Assembly: GCF_003703395.1 (NCBI RefSeq)
Contig: NZ_RDQN01000004.1
Location: 186,001-250,000 of the forward strand
DNA from: Pseudoxanthomonas spadix
GTDB lineage: Bacteria > Pseudomonadota > Gammaproteobacteria > Xanthomonadales > Xanthomonadaceae
Reading direction: 5' to 3'
Length of the DNA: 64,000 nt
Shown here: positions 1 to 11,748 of the stretch, in pieces
Position numbering within the stretch: the stretch's first letter is position 1
How the letters are laid out: each line of letters opens with the position of its first letter
Position numbers and translations under genes: made by a program
The notes under the pieces: generated by a model
Told to the model about the DNA's origin: nothing
Databases searched by the model: none
The model's input: only the letters and a program-made list of their open reading frames with translations

Positions 1-1245
1 CCGCCGCTGGTGACCTCGTGGGAGATCTTCGCGCTGAAGAGGCAACTGGCCCAGGCGCAGGAAGGCAAGCGTTTCCTGCTGCAGGGTGGCGACTGCGCGG
101 AGAGTTTCTCCGATTGCCAATCCGGGCTGATCTCCAATCGCCTGAAGGTGCTGCTGCAGATGAGCCTGGTGCTGGTGCACGGGCTGCAGTTGCCGGTGGT
201 GAGGGTGGGGCGCTTCGCCGGGCAGTATGCCAAGCCACGTTCCACGGACATGGAGACCCGCGGCGAGGTCACCTTGCCCAGTTACCGCGGCGACCTGGTC
301 AACGGTCCGGAATTCAGTGCCGCCGCGCGGGTGGCCGACCCGCAGCGCATGATCCGGGCGCATTCGCGTTCGGCCATGACCATGAACTTCGTGCGCGCAT
401 TGATCGATGGTGGCTTCGCCGACCTGCACCATCCCGAGTACTGGAACCTCAACTGGGTTGGCTATTCGCCGTTGGCGGCCGAATACCAGCAGATGGTCTC
501 CGACATCGGTGGCGCGGTGCGCTTCATGGAAACCCTGGCCGGGGTGGAAGTGCACAACCTCAACCGCATTGACTTCTACACTTCGCACGAGGCGCTGCTG
601 CTGCCCTACGAACAGGCGCTGACCCGGCAGGTGCCGCGCCAGTGGGGCTGGTTCAACCTGTCCACGCACTACCCGTGGATCGGCATGCGCACCGCGGCGC
701 TGGACGGCGCGCACGTGGAGTACCTGCGCGGGGTGCGCAACCCGATCGCGATCAAGATCGGGCCCTCGGTGCAGCCGGACCAGTTGCTGCGCCTGATCGA
801 CGTGCTCAACCCGGACGACGAGCCGGGCCGGCTGAGCTTCATCCATCGCATGGGCGCGGCGCAGATCGCCGACAAGCTGCCGGCGCTGCTGGAGGCGGTC
901 AAGCGCGACGGTCGCTGCGTGCTGTGGGTCTGCGATGCGATGCACGGCAATACCGAAAGCACCTCCAATGGCTTCAAGACCCGGCGCTTCGACAACATCC
1001 GCAGCGAGGTGGAGCAGTCCTTCGAGCTGCACGCGGCCGCCGGGACGCGCCTGGGCGGTGTGCACCTGGAGCTGACCGGCGAGGACGTCACCGAATGCAC
1101 CGGCGGGGCGCGCGAACTGACCGACATCGACCTGGAGCGCGCGTACCGTTCGAGCGTCGATCCGCGGTTGAACTACGAGCAGTCGCTGGAGATCGCGATG
1201 CTGATCGTGCGCAAGCAGCGCCAGGGCCGGCGGCCCGGCTCCTAA
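1..1245 (+). CDS. 3-deoxy-7-phosphoheptulonate synthase, class II (5' end outside window)
   Basis: Condenses phosphoenolpyruvate and erythrose 4-phosphate in the first step of the shikimate pathway. It is recognised as the plant/actinobacterial-type (class II) enzyme by the conserved blocks LQGGDCAESF, VGRFAGQYAKPRS, YRGDLVNGP, KIGPS, HRMGA, WVCDAMHGNT and GGVHLELTGEDVTECTGG. The reading frame is open to base 1 and the first visible residues (PPLVTSWEI) belong to the conserved N-terminal part, so the gene starts upstream of the window. The GTG at 10 is not a believable start. About 414 codons are present and roughly 40 appear to be missing compared with the usual length. It is followed by an MscS-type gene 71 bases downstream on the same strand. 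Confidence 0.93.
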   Translation, partial: PPLVTSWEIFALKRQLAQAQEGKRFLLQGGDCAESFSDCQSGLISNRLKVLLQMSLVLVHGLQLPVVRVGRFAGQYAKPRSTDMETRGEVTLPSYRGDLVNGPEFSAAARVADPQRMIRAHSRSAMTMNFVRALIDGGFADLHHPEYWNLNWVGYSPLAAEYQQMVSDIGGAVRFMETLAGVEVHNLNRIDFYTSHEALLLPYEQALTRQVPRQWGWFNLSTHYPWIGMRTAALDGAHVEYLRGVRNPIAIKIGPSVQPDQLLRLIDVLNPDDEPGRLSFIHRMGAAQIADKLPALLEAVKRDGRCVLWVCDAMHGNTESTSNGFKTRRFDNIRSEVEQSFELHAAAGTRLGGVHLELTGEDVTECTGGARELTDIDLERAYRSSVDPRLNYEQSLEIAMLIVRKQRQGRRPGS

Positions 1246-1316
1246 AACCGGAGATCAACCGGCGAGATCGCGCGCCGACACCGCATGCACGCCGGCTTTG
1301 GCAGTCTCGCTCGCCA

Positions 1317-2465
1317 ATGAGTGACCTCCACTGGAATGACATCAGCCCGTATGCGGTTCCGCTGGGCATCTCGGCGCTGCTGGGCGTGCTGGCCTGGGCA
1401 TTGTTCGCCTGGCTGGCGCATCGCGCGCGCGGCAAGGATTACCGGCGCGCACGCATCACCAGCATGCTGAGCCCGCCGCTGGCATTGTTGCTGCCGCTGC
1501 TGTTCCTGCGCGTCGGTCTGGACTCCACACCGCTGAAGGATGCACAGCTGGCGCTGTTGAAGCTGAGCCTGTATGTCGGTGTCGTCGGTTGCGTGACCTG
1601 GCTGGCGGTGCGGGTGGTCAACGGGATCGTCGCCTCGATCCTGCGCGAACACCCGATTGAGGTGGCCGACAACCTGGCTGCGCGTCAGATCCATACCCAG
1701 ACGCGGGTCCTGGGACGGGTGGCCACAGGGCTGGTGATCGTGCTCGGCGCGTCCATGGTGCTGCTGCAGTTTGACGGCGTGCGCCAGCTGGGCAGGACGC
1801 TGCTGGCGTCGGCCGGCATCCTGGGACTGGTGGCGGGCATCGCGGCCAAGCCGGTGTTCGGCAACCTCATTGCCGGCCTGCAGATCGCGTTGTCGCAGCC
1901 GATCCGGATAGATGACGTGGTGATCGTGGAAGGTGAGTGGGGCCGCGTGGAGGAGATCACCAGCGCATTTGTGGTGGTGCACATCTGGGACCAGCGCCGG
2001 ATGGTGGTGCCGCTGAACTGGTTCATCGAGAACCCTTTCCAGAACTGGACCCGGCGCGAGGCCGACATGCTGGGCACGGTGTTCCTGTGGTTGGACTACC
2101 GCACGCCGATGGCCCAGGTGCGGGCCGAAACCGAGCGGGTCTGCCGGAGCGACCCACGTTGGGACGGAAGGGTCTGCATCGCCCAGGTGACCGAGACCTC
2201 GGAAACCGCGATGCAGGTCCGCCTGCTGGTGAGCGCGCGCAATTCCGGCGATGCCTTCGACCTGCGCTGCGTGGTGCGCGAGCGGGTCCTGGATTTCCTG
2301 GCGCGCGAACATCCCTACGCACTGCCGCGTCAGCGCAACGAACTCACCCGCGAGCACACGCCACCGGACACCCCGCAGATCGTGCCCAGCGTGCATCAGA
2401 CCGTCTCGCCCAGCCCCGAGGACGGGCCGCCGTCGGTCGCGTCGCCTGATCTGCCGGCAGGCTGA
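1317..2465 (+). CDS. Mechanosensitive channel family protein (MscS type)
   Basis: A 382-residue inner-membrane protein that should open under membrane tension and release solutes during hypo-osmotic shock. Three or four hydrophobic segments in the first 190 residues are followed by the MscS pore/beta-domain signature, with small-residue-rich LASAGILGLVAGIAAKPVFGN acting as the pore helix and then the DDVVIVEGEWGRVEEI beta domain with WDQRR and the VVPLNWF block. The C-terminal tail after about residue 340 is proline-rich and probably disordered. The ATG at 1317 is the first that keeps the hydrophobic N-terminus intact. The exact ion preference cannot be read from the sequence. Confidence 0.88.
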   Translation: MSDLHWNDISPYAVPLGISALLGVLAWALFAWLAHRARGKDYRRARITSMLSPPLALLLPLLFLRVGLDSTPLKDAQLALLKLSLYVGVVGCVTWLAVRVVNGIVASILREHPIEVADNLAARQIHTQTRVLGRVATGLVIVLGASMVLLQFDGVRQLGRTLLASAGILGLVAGIAAKPVFGNLIAGLQIALSQPIRIDDVVIVEGEWGRVEEITSAFVVVHIWDQRRMVVPLNWFIENPFQNWTRREADMLGTVFLWLDYRTPMAQVRAETERVCRSDPRWDGRVCIAQVTETSETAMQVRLLVSARNSGDAFDLRCVVRERVLDFLAREHPYALPRQRNELTREHTPPDTPQIVPSVHQTVSPSPEDGPPSVASPDLPAG

Positions 2466-2475
2466 GGCGGCCGGC

Positions 2476-4110
2476 CTATTTCGAGGCGGCGGGCGCGCCT
2501 GGCAAGGTGGGCAGGTACTGCGGCGGTGTCCGCGCCTGGGTGCGCTGTTCGTAGTCGTAACCCAGCTCGATCAGCCTGGCCTCGCTCCAGGCCGTGCCCA
2601 TGAACAGGATTCCCAGCGGCAGCCCCTGGCTGCTGCCCATCGGAATGGTCAGGCTCGGGTAGCCGGCTACCGCCGCCGCGCCATAGCCGGCGCCGGGGAA
2701 GGGGTCCTTGAACGCTGGATCGGTGCGCCAGGCCGGGCCGGTCGCGGCCGACACCAGCGCGTCCAGGTGCTGGGCCTTGAGCGCGGCGTCGATGCCTTCC
2801 GGGCCGGCCAGGCGTCTGATCCGCGAACGAGCCTGGATGTAGACCGGATCGTTGAGCCCTCCCATCGCCGCCGACTGCTCGAACAGATCCTGGCCAAACA
2901 GGCCCAGCTCCTCGCGCGCGTGCTGCTGGTTGAAGCCGATCAGCTGCTGCAGTGAGGACAGTGGCGCATCGTGGGTGGTGAGGTAGCGCGCCAGGCCGTT
3001 CTTGAACTCGGTCTTGAGCACCAGCAGCTCGTCATCGTCCCATTGGCCGGCGGTCGGAATCTCGGCATCGACCACGGTGGCCCCGGCCGCGCGCAGGGTG
3101 GCGACCGCGCCTTCCATCGCCTTGGCCACGTCCGGACCGAAGCTGAAACTGCTGCGGATCACGCCAATGCGCGCGCCCTTCAGGCCACCTGGACGCAGGC
3201 GTGCCTGGTAGTCCAGCGGGGCGTTGAGCGCGGCATGGGCGGTACTGGCGTCGGCGGCATCGCGACCAGCCATCACCGACAGCAGGATGGCGGCATCGGC
3301 AACGGTGCGGGTTATCGGGCCGGCAGTGTCCTGGCTCCAGGAGATCGGCACGATGCCATCGCGGCTGACCAGGCCGACAGTGGGCTTCAGGCCGACCACG
3401 CCATTGACCGCGGCCGGGCAGATGATGCTGCCGTCGGTCTCGGTGCCGACCGTAGCCGCGGCCAGGTTGGCCGAAGCAGCCACGCCGCTGCCGGCGCTGG
3501 AGCCGCAGGGGTTGCGGTCCAGCACGTAGGGATTGCGGGTCTGGCCGCCCACGGCGCTCCAGCCGGAGATCGAATCGCTGGCGCGGAAGTTGGCCCATTC
3601 GCTCAGGTTGGCCTTGCCCAGGATCACCGCGCCGGCTTCGCGCAGGCGCTTGACCAAAAAAGCGTCCTGCCTGGGCCGGAAGTCCTTCAGCGCCAGCGAG
3701 CCGGCGGTGGTGGCCATCGGCGTGGCGTCGATGTTGTCCTTGAGCAGGATCGGGATGCCCTGCAGCGGGCCGCGGGCCGCGCCGCCGGCGCGTTCGCGGT
3801 CGCGCAGGGCCGCTTCGGTCATGGCCTGCGGATTGAGCTGGATGACCGCGTTGAGCCTGGGCCCGGCGCGGTCGATCTGGGCGATGCGGTCCAGATAGGC
3901 GCGGGTCAAGGTTCGGCTGTCCAGCTCGCCGGCCTGCATGCGCTGCTGCAGCTGGGCGATGGTTTGCTCGGCATAAAGGAACTGCGTCGGCGCGGCAGCG
4001 GCGTCCCTGGACGCGGTGGCCGGGGCCGAGCAGCCGGCCACGACCAGCGCCAGCAGCATCGGGCACGACAGGGTCAGCGCAGGCCAGGCACGCATCGGTG
4101 ATTTCCGCAT
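2476..4110 (-). CDS. Exported amidase (amidase-signature family, probable lipoprotein)
   Basis: A 544-residue amidase-signature enzyme that hydrolyses an unidentified amide. The Ser-Ser-Lys machinery is visible: Lys124 in [10 protein letters not shown], the cis-Ser in CGSSAGSG (about 204-205) and the nucleophile Ser228 in GTETDGSII. The N-terminus ([17 protein letters not shown]) looks like a lipoprotein signal with Cys27 as the lipidated residue, so it should act in the periplasm. This argues against it being GatA of the tRNA amidotransferase, which is cytoplasmic. The start is not certain: ATG at 4110 or at 4095 both keep the lipobox, and neither has a strong ribosome binding site. It is transcribed toward the MscS gene and converges with it 10 bases away. 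Confidence 0.88.
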   Translation of the reverse strand: MRKSPMRAWPALTLSCPMLLALVVAGCSAPATASRDAAAAPTQFLYAEQTIAQLQQRMQAGELDSRTLTRAYLDRIAQIDRAGPRLNAVIQLNPQAMTEAALRDRERAGGAARGPLQGIPILLKDNIDATPMATTAGSLALKDFRPRQDAFLVKRLREAGAVILGKANLSEWANFRASDSISGWSAVGGQTRNPYVLDRNPCGSSAGSGVAASANLAAATVGTETDGSIICPAAVNGVVGLKPTVGLVSRDGIVPISWSQDTAGPITRTVADAAILLSVMAGRDAADASTAHAALNAPLDYQARLRPGGLKGARIGVIRSSFSFGPDVAKAMEGAVATLRAAGATVVDAEIPTAGQWDDDELLVLKTEFKNGLARYLTTHDAPLSSLQQLIGFNQQHAREELGLFGQDLFEQSAAMGGLNDPVYIQARSRIRRLAGPEGIDAALKAQHLDALVSAATGPAWRTDPAFKDPFPGAGYGAAAVAGYPSLTIPMGSSQGLPLGILFMGTAWSEARLIELGYDYEQRTQARTPPQYLPTLPGAPAASK

Positions 4111-4265
4111 GGGGGAAGGCCGCAGGCTAAACGCAGGCGACAGGGCGCGCAACATCGTCCAGGTTGAACCAGGCGATCATCGGGTGGAGCGGCGGATTGA
4201 GTCCGAGGCCGCCACGTCCACACTGGCGCAGGCAATCAGGGCCAGCAGGCCCGTGGCGGGCCAGA

Positions 4266-6113
4266 TCAGGCCGCGCGGGAAGCGCGCTTGCGGTCGCTTT
4301 CGGTCAGGAACTTCTTGCGCAGGCGGATTTCCTTGGGCGTGATTTCCACCAGCTCGTCATCGTCGATGAAATCCAGGGCCTGTTCCAGCGAGAACTTGAT
4401 CGCCGGGGTCAGCGCGATTGCATCGTCCTTGCCCGAAGCACGCATGTTGGTCAGCGGCTTGGTCTTGATCGCGTTGACGGTCAGGTCGTTGTCCTTGGAA
4501 TGGATCCCGATCAGCTGGCCTTCGTACACGTGGTCGCCCTCGGCGGCGAACAGCTTGCCGCGCTCCTGCAGCGGCCCCAGCGAATAGGCCGGGGTGGCGC
4601 CCGGTGCATTGGCAATCATCACCCCGTTGGGACGCTTGGCGATGGCGCCCTGTTCCTTGGGGCCGTAATGGTCGAACACGTGGAACAGCAGGCCCGAACC
4701 CTGGGTCAGGGTCTTGAATTCGTTCTGGAAGCCGATCAGGCCGCGCGCCGGGATTTCATAGTCCAGGCGCACCCGGCCCTTGCCATCGGACTCCATGTTC
4801 TTCAGCTGGCCCTTGCGCATGCCCAGCTTTTCCATGACCCCGCCCTGGTGCACTTCTTCCACGTCCACCACCAGCTGTTCGATCGGCTCCATCAGCTGGC
4901 CATCGATCTCCTTGATGATCACCTCCGGACGCGAGACGGCCAGCTCGTAGCCTTCCCGGCGCATGTTCTCGATCAGCACCGACAGGTGCAGCTCGCCGCG
5001 GCCGGAGACCAGGAACTTGTCCGCGTCTTCCAGCTGCTCGACCTTGAGCGCCACGTTGTGCACGGTCTCGCGCTCCAGGCGCTCCTTGAGCTGGCGGCTG
5101 GTCAGGAACTTGCCACCGGACAGGTCCTTGTTGCCGGCGAACGGCGAGTTGTTGACCTGGAAGGTCATCGAGATGGTCGGCTCGTCCACGGTCAGCGCCG
5201 GCAGCGCCTCGGGCGTGTCCAGCGCGCAGATGGTGTCGGAGATGGTCAGCTCCTGGATGCCGGAGATGGCCACGATGTCACCGGCCTGCGCGCTGTCCTG
5301 CTCGATCCGCTCCAGGCCCAGAAAGCCCAGCACCTGCAGGACCTTGCCCTGGCGCTTCTTGCCCTCGCGGTCGATCACCGCCACCGGCATGTTCTTGCGC
5401 AACGTGCCGCGCTGGATCCGGCCGATGCCGATCACGCCGACGAAATTGTTGTAGTCCAGCTGGCTGATGCGCATCTGGAACGGGCCGTCCGGATCCACTT
5501 CCGGCTTGGGCGCGTGCTGCATGATCGCCTCGTACAGGGGGGTCATGTCGCCTTCGCGCACGGTGTCTTCCAGACCGGCGTAGCCATTGAGGGCCGAGGC
5601 GTAGACGATCGGGAAGTCCATCTGCTCGGGGGTGGCGCCGAGGCGGTCGAACAGGTCCCACACCTGCTCCACGACCCATTCGGGACGTGCGCCGGGGCGG
5701 TCGACCTTGTTGACCACCACGATCGGCTTGAAGCCCATCGCGAAGGCCTTCTGGGTGACGAAGCGGGTCTGCGGCATCGGCCCGTCCATGGCGTCCACCA
5801 GGATCAGCACGGTGTCCACCATCGACAGCACGCGCTCGACCTCGCCGCCAAAGTCGGCGTGGCCGGGGGTGTCAACGATGTTGATCCGGTTCTTGACGCC
5901 GGTGCGCTTGTCTTCCCAGGTGATGGCCGTGTTCTTGGCCAGGATCGTGATGCCACGTTCCTTTTCCTGGTCGTTGCTGTCCATCACCCGATCGGCCAGC
6001 ACGGTGCGCTCGGACAGGGTGCCGGACTGCTTGAGCAGTTGATCGACCAGGGTGGTCTTGCCGTGGTCGACGTGGGCGACGATGGCGATATTGCGGAGGT
6101 TCTCGATGGACAT
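4266..6113 (-). CDS. typA: Ribosome-associated GTPase TypA/BipA
   Basis: A 615-residue translational GTPase of the EF-G-like superfamily that binds the ribosome and supports 50S assembly and growth under stress or cold. The G1 motif [10 protein letters not shown] is at residues 13-22, followed by the switch block [22 protein letters not shown] and [10 protein letters not shown]. The C-terminal half carries the BipA-specific region with [20 protein letters not shown] and [10 protein letters not shown]. Its length is normal for the family. It is divergent from the cyclophilin gene, and the 104-base gap between them should hold both promoters. Confidence 0.97.
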   Translation of the reverse strand: MSIENLRNIAIVAHVDHGKTTLVDQLLKQSGTLSERTVLADRVMDSNDQEKERGITILAKNTAITWEDKRTGVKNRINIVDTPGHADFGGEVERVLSMVDTVLILVDAMDGPMPQTRFVTQKAFAMGFKPIVVVNKVDRPGARPEWVVEQVWDLFDRLGATPEQMDFPIVYASALNGYAGLEDTVREGDMTPLYEAIMQHAPKPEVDPDGPFQMRISQLDYNNFVGVIGIGRIQRGTLRKNMPVAVIDREGKKRQGKVLQVLGFLGLERIEQDSAQAGDIVAISGIQELTISDTICALDTPEALPALTVDEPTISMTFQVNNSPFAGNKDLSGGKFLTSRQLKERLERETVHNVALKVEQLEDADKFLVSGRGELHLSVLIENMRREGYELAVSRPEVIIKEIDGQLMEPIEQLVVDVEEVHQGGVMEKLGMRKGQLKNMESDGKGRVRLDYEIPARGLIGFQNEFKTLTQGSGLLFHVFDHYGPKEQGAIAKRPNGVMIANAPGATPAYSLGPLQERGKLFAAEGDHVYEGQLIGIHSKDNDLTVNAIKTKPLTNMRASGKDDAIALTPAIKFSLEQALDFIDDDELVEITPKEIRLRKKFLTESDRKRASRAA

Positions 6114-6217
6114 GCGTCGGCGGGCGCGCAGGATGCACGCAGGGCTGGGGAGGGAAGCGCGTATTATAGCCGGTTACCGCCCGGCTCCGGGCTGCTTGCT
6201 CTCCAGGAGTTAAATCA

Positions 6218-6712
6218 ATGTCCCTGACTGCCACGTTCAACACCTCCCGCGGCCCCATTCAGGTCGAGCTCTATCCCGACAAGGCGCCGCTGACGGTGGC
6301 CAATTTCGTCAATCTGGCCAAACGCGGGTTCTACGACGGCCTGAGCTTCCACCGGGTCATCCCCGATTTCATGATCCAGGGCGGTTGCCCGGAAGGCTCC
6401 GGCCGCGGCGGCCCGGGCTATCGCTTCGAGGACGAAACCAACAACGGCCTGGGCCATGAGCGCGGGGTGCTGTCCATGGCCAATGCCGGCCCCAACACCA
6501 ACGGCAGCCAGTTCTTCATCACCCACGTGGCCACCCCGTGGCTGGACGGCAAGCACACCGTGTTCGGCAAGGTCGTTTCCGGCCTGGAAGTGGTCGACGC
6601 GGTCAAGCAGGGTGACACCATCGACACGGTGGTGATCGAGGGCGATGCCGACGCTGCGTTGGCCGCCCGGGCCGATCGGGTGGCCGAGTGGAACAAGCAC
6701 CTGGCCGCCTAA
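6218..6712 (+). CDS. ppiB: Peptidyl-prolyl cis-trans isomerase, cyclophilin type
   Basis: A 164-residue cyclophilin without a signal peptide, so a cytoplasmic proline isomerase of the PpiB type. The catalytic [13 protein letters not shown] segment, [11 protein letters not shown] and the [11 protein letters not shown] block are all intact. The ATG at 6218 follows a good ribosome binding site (CCAGGAGT about 8 bases upstream). It is the first gene of a rightward group that continues with malate dehydrogenase after a 280-base gap. Confidence 0.95.
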   Translation: MSLTATFNTSRGPIQVELYPDKAPLTVANFVNLAKRGFYDGLSFHRVIPDFMIQGGCPEGSGRGGPGYRFEDETNNGLGHERGVLSMANAGPNTNGSQFFITHVATPWLDGKHTVFGKVVSGLEVVDAVKQGDTIDTVVIEGDADAALAARADRVAEWNKHLAA

Positions 6713-7981
<1,269 letters not shown>

Positions 7982-8006
7982 TCCACGCTGACGCCGGTGT
8001 CATGAA

Positions 8007-8032
8007 AACGCCGGGCCGCAAGGTCCGGCGTT
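8007..8032 (+). terminator. Hairpin after mdh
   Basis: An 11-bp stem (AACGCCGGGCC / GGTCCGGCGTT, one G-T pair) closes a GCAA tetraloop 26 bases after the mdh stop. The run of T after it is short, so termination may be partial. Confidence 0.6.
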
Positions 8033-8125
8033 GCCAGTGACTAAAGACCAAGGTCGAAACGCGGGCGCGGTCTGGACGCACTACGCTTCAAGCCGTTCCA
8101 TCGGCCCGCAACCGGGAGGATTTCA

Positions 8126-9760
8126 ATGTCGCACGAGGCTTACACACAGGGGCTGGAACGCAACCAGGCCAACTACACGCCGTTGTCGCCGCTGAGCTTC
8201 CTGCGCAAGGCGGCGCTGCTGCATCCGCAGCGGGTGGCGCTGATCCATGGTGCGCGCCGCCTGACCTGGGGCGAGGAGTACCGACGTTGCCGCCAGCTGG
8301 CGTCCGCGCTGCAGCGCTGGGGCGTGGGTCGTGGCGATACGGTGGCGGCGATGCTGCCCAATACGCCGGCCATGTTCGAGCTGCATTATGGGCCGGCGAT
8401 GCTGGGCGCGGTGCTCAACACGCTCAACACCCGCCTGGATGCGCCCACGATCGCCTTCATGCTGGACTACGCCGAAGCCAAGGTGCTGTTGGTCGACCGC
8501 GAGTTCGCGCCGGTCATCGCCCAGGCGCTGAAGCTGTGCAGGCAGCCGCCGCGGGTGGTCGACGTGGACGATGCGGAAGTGACTGCAGGCGACTTCGTCG
8601 GCGAGATCGAATACGAGGCCTTCATCGCCGGCGGTGATGCGGCCTTGGAGATGGCCTTGCCGGACGATGAGTGGGATGCGATTTCGCTCAACTACACCTC
8701 CGGCACCACCGGCGACCCGAAGGGCGTGGTCTACCATCATCGCGGCGCGTACTTGAACGCGGTGGCCAACATCATCGACTGGTCCATGCCACCGCATCCG
8801 GTGTACCTGTGGACGCTGCCGATGTTCCACTGCAACGGCTGGTGCTTCCCGTGGACGATGGCGGCGGTGGCCGGCACCCAGGTGTGCCTGCGCAGGTTCG
8901 AGCCCAGGCACGTGCTCGAGTTGATGCGCGAACACCGCGTGACCCATTACTGCGGCGCGCCGATCGTGCACAGCGCGCTGGTGGCTGCCCCGGAGGAGTG
9001 GAAGCACGGCATCAGCGGTGTGCACGCGCAGGTGGCCGGCGCGGCGCCGCCGGCAGCGGTGATCGAAGGCATGGAGCGCATGGGTTTCCACATCACCCAC
9101 GTCTACGGACTGACCGAAACCTACGGCCCGGCCTCGCTGTGCCAGCAAAAAGAAGAATGGAGCGCGCTCGATATCCAGACCCGCGCCGACCTCAACAGCC
9201 GTCAGGGCGTGGCCTGCCTGCTGCAGGAGGACATGCAGGTGCTCGATCCCCAGACCCTGCAGCCGGTGCCGTGGGATGGCCAGACCATCGGCGAGATCAT
9301 GTTCCGCGGCAACATCACCATGAAGGGCTATCTGAAGAATCCGGACGCCACCGCGCGGGCGTTCGAGGGCGGCTGGTTCCATACCGGCGACCTGGCAGTG
9401 GTGGATCCGGACGGTTACGTCAAGATCCGCGACCGTTCCAAGGACGTGATCATCTCCGGCGGCGAGAACATCTCCTCCATCGAGGTCGAAGACGCGCTGT
9501 GTCGTCATCCTGCGGTCATGGCCGCGGCGGTGGTGGCGCGGCCGGACGAAAAATGGGGCGAAACCCCATGCGCCTTCATTGAACTCAAGGCCGGCAGCGA
9601 GCCGCTGCCAGCCGACGCCCTGCAGCAGTATTGCCGCACCCACCTGGCCGGCTTCAAGGTGCCGCGCGCCTTCGTGTTCGGCGAGCTGCCGCGCACCTCG
9701 ACCGGCAAGGTGCAGAAATTCCTGCTGCGCGAGCGCGCGCGCGACCTGTCGGGCAGCTGA
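8126..9760 (+). CDS. Acyl-CoA synthetase (AMP-forming, medium/long-chain fatty acid type)
   Basis: Activates a carboxylic acid to its acyl-CoA through an acyl-adenylate. The 544-residue protein has the P-loop TSGTTGDPKG at 191-200, the YGLTETYGP motif, the GWFHTGDLAVVDPDGY hinge, KDVIISGGENISSIEVED and a C-terminal catalytic lysine in STGKVQK. The overall layout resembles the AlkK/dicarboxylate-type ligases that use medium-chain acids, but chain length cannot be decided from sequence. The start follows CGGGAGGATTTCA. It lies just upstream of prpE, on the same strand, in keeping with a fatty acid/propionate block. Confidence 0.9.
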   Translation: MSHEAYTQGLERNQANYTPLSPLSFLRKAALLHPQRVALIHGARRLTWGEEYRRCRQLASALQRWGVGRGDTVAAMLPNTPAMFELHYGPAMLGAVLNTLNTRLDAPTIAFMLDYAEAKVLLVDREFAPVIAQALKLCRQPPRVVDVDDAEVTAGDFVGEIEYEAFIAGGDAALEMALPDDEWDAISLNYTSGTTGDPKGVVYHHRGAYLNAVANIIDWSMPPHPVYLWTLPMFHCNGWCFPWTMAAVAGTQVCLRRFEPRHVLELMREHRVTHYCGAPIVHSALVAAPEEWKHGISGVHAQVAGAAPPAAVIEGMERMGFHITHVYGLTETYGPASLCQQKEEWSALDIQTRADLNSRQGVACLLQEDMQVLDPQTLQPVPWDGQTIGEIMFRGNITMKGYLKNPDATARAFEGGWFHTGDLAVVDPDGYVKIRDRSKDVIISGGENISSIEVEDALCRHPAVMAAAVVARPDEKWGETPCAFIELKAGSEPLPADALQQYCRTHLAGFKVPRAFVFGELPRTSTGKVQKFLLRERARDLSGS

Positions 9761-9846
9761 CGCGGACCTGCAGCTTCGACCAAGGTCGTGAGGTGCGGCC
9801 GGCGGGCCCCCTCTATGCTCGACGACATGTTCCTGGAGAGATTGCA

Positions 9847-11748
9847 ATGTCGTATGAAGAGGTCTACCGCCGTTCGATCGAACAGCCCGAGGCCTTCTGG
9901 GCCGAAGAGGCCAAGGCGATCCACTGGCACGTCCCGCCGCAGAAGATCCTGGACTACTCCAACCCGCCGTTCCGCAAGTGGTTCGTCGGCGGCCAGACCA
10001 ACCTCTGCTACAACGCGATCGACCGCCACCTGGACGAACGCGGCGACCAGCTCGCGCTGGTGGCGGTGTCCACCGAGACCAACGTCACCCGCGAGATCAC
10101 CTACCGGGAACTGCACGCCGAGGTGAATGCCTTTGCTGCGGTGTTGCTGGGCCTGGGTGTGGCGCGCGGCGACCGGGTGGTGGTGTACATGCCGAACATG
10201 GCCGAGGCGGTGTTCGCGATGCTGGCCTGCGCGCGCATCGGCGCGATCCACTCGGTGGTGTTCGGTGGCTTCGCCGCGCACAACCTGGCCCTGCGCATCG
10301 ACGACGCCCAGCCCAAGTTGCTGATTGCCGCCGATGCCGGCATTCGCGGCGGCAAGCTGATTCCGTACAAGTCGTTGATCGATACGGCCTGCGCCGAGGC
10401 GCAATTCCCGCCGCCCAAGGTCCTGATCGTCTCGCGTGGGCTGGATCCGGCCGAACCGAAAGTGCCCGGACGCGACCAGGATTACGCCACACTGCGCGCG
10501 CAGGTGGGCAATGCCCAGGTGCCGGTGGAATGGCTGGAAGCCAACGAACCCAGCTACCTGCTCTACACCTCCGGCACCACTGGCAAGCCCAAGGGCGTGC
10601 AGCGCGATGTCGGCGGCTATGCGGTGGCGATGGCGCAATCGATGCGCACGATCTTCGACTGCGCGCCGGGCCAGGTGATGCTGTGCACCTCGGATGTGGG
10701 CTGGGCGGTGGGCCATTCCTACAACGTGTATGGCCCGCTGATCGGCGGTTGCACCGCGATCCTCTACGAAGGCCTGCCGACCAATCCCGACCCGGGCATC
10801 TGGTGGGCGCTGTGCGAGCAGTACGGCGTGCGCACCATGTTCTCATCGCCCACCGCGATTCGGGTGCTGAAGAAGCACGACGTGGACTTCATCCGTCGCC
10901 ACGACCTGTCGCAGCTGAAGTACCTGTTCCTGGCCGGCGAACCCCTGGACGAGCCCACCGCGCACTGGATCACCGATGCGCTGCGCAAGCCGGTGATCGA
11001 CAACTACTGGCAGACCGAAACCGGCTGGCCGGCGCTGACCCTGCTGCCGGGCCTGGACATGAAACCGCTGCGGTTCGGCTCGCCGGGCTTCCCCAACCTG
11101 GGCTACAAGATGAAGATCATCGACGAGTCCACCGGTGCCGAAGTGCCGCCCAACACCAAGGGCGTGCTGGTGATCGAGCCGCCGCTGCCGCCGGGCTGCA
11201 TGACCACCATCTGGAAGGACGACCAGCGCTTCCTGGACAGCTACTTCAGCCACTTCAAGGAACTGCTGTACAGCTCACTGGACTGGGCGATCAAGGACGA
11301 GGACGGCTACATCTTCATCCAGGGCCGCACCGACGATGTGATCAACGTAGCCGGTCATCGCCTGGGCACCCGCGAGATCGAGGAATCAGTGTCCGGTTTC
11401 AACGCGGTGGCCGAAGCGGCCGTGGTTGGCGTGGCCGACCCGCTCAAGGGGCAGGTGCCGGTGGTGTTCGCCACCCTGCGGCAGAACACCGAGGAAACCG
11501 AGGCCCGCCACCTGGCGGCCGACGGCATGCGCAAGATGGTGGAAACCGACCTGGGTGCGCTGGCACGGCCGGCGCGTGTCTACATCGTCAGCAGCCTGCC
11601 CAAGACCCGCTCGGGCAAGCTGCTGCGACGCTCGATCCAGGCGCTGGCCCAGGGCGCCGACCCGGGCGACCTGTCCACCCTGGATGATCCCAACGCGCTG
11701 GAGGAAGTGCGGCGCGCGCTGAGCCGCGGGCCGGATTCGGGCGCGTAG
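9847..11748 (+). CDS. prpE: Propionate-CoA ligase (propionyl-CoA synthetase)
   Basis: Makes propionyl-CoA from propionate, CoA and ATP, feeding the methylcitrate cycle. The 633-residue protein has the acetyl/propionyl-CoA synthetase N-terminal domain, the P-loop TSGTTGKPKG at 241-250, the WQTETGWPAL block typical of PrpE rather than Acs, and the acetylatable lysine Lys591 in TRSGKLLRRS. The ATG at 9847 gives the family N-terminus MSYEEVYRRS. An open frame continues upstream but overlaps the previous gene. The prp genes 1.5 kb downstream support propionate over acetate. The TAG stop at 11746-11748 is part of the GTAG head of a repeat element. Confidence 0.9.
   Translation: MSYEEVYRRSIEQPEAFWAEEAKAIHWHVPPQKILDYSNPPFRKWFVGGQTNLCYNAIDRHLDERGDQLALVAVSTETNVTREITYRELHAEVNAFAAVLLGLGVARGDRVVVYMPNMAEAVFAMLACARIGAIHSVVFGGFAAHNLALRIDDAQPKLLIAADAGIRGGKLIPYKSLIDTACAEAQFPPPKVLIVSRGLDPAEPKVPGRDQDYATLRAQVGNAQVPVEWLEANEPSYLLYTSGTTGKPKGVQRDVGGYAVAMAQSMRTIFDCAPGQVMLCTSDVGWAVGHSYNVYGPLIGGCTAILYEGLPTNPDPGIWWALCEQYGVRTMFSSPTAIRVLKKHDVDFIRRHDLSQLKYLFLAGEPLDEPTAHWITDALRKPVIDNYWQTETGWPALTLLPGLDMKPLRFGSPGFPNLGYKMKIIDESTGAEVPPNTKGVLVIEPPLPPGCMTTIWKDDQRFLDSYFSHFKELLYSSLDWAIKDEDGYIFIQGRTDDVINVAGHRLGTREIEESVSGFNAVAEAAVVGVADPLKGQVPVVFATLRQNTEETEARHLAADGMRKMVETDLGALARPARVYIVSSLPKTRSGKLLRRSIQALAQGADPGDLSTLDDPNALEEVRRALSRGPDSGA

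Noticed and set aside
4164..6227. A plus-strand open frame of 687 codons
   Set aside because: It is antisense to typA, and its His/Leu/Asp-rich composition has no motif.
9631..9846. Upstream extension of prpE
   Set aside because: It overlaps the end of the acyl-CoA synthetase gene and has no ligase homology. The ATG at 9847 gives the family N-terminus.
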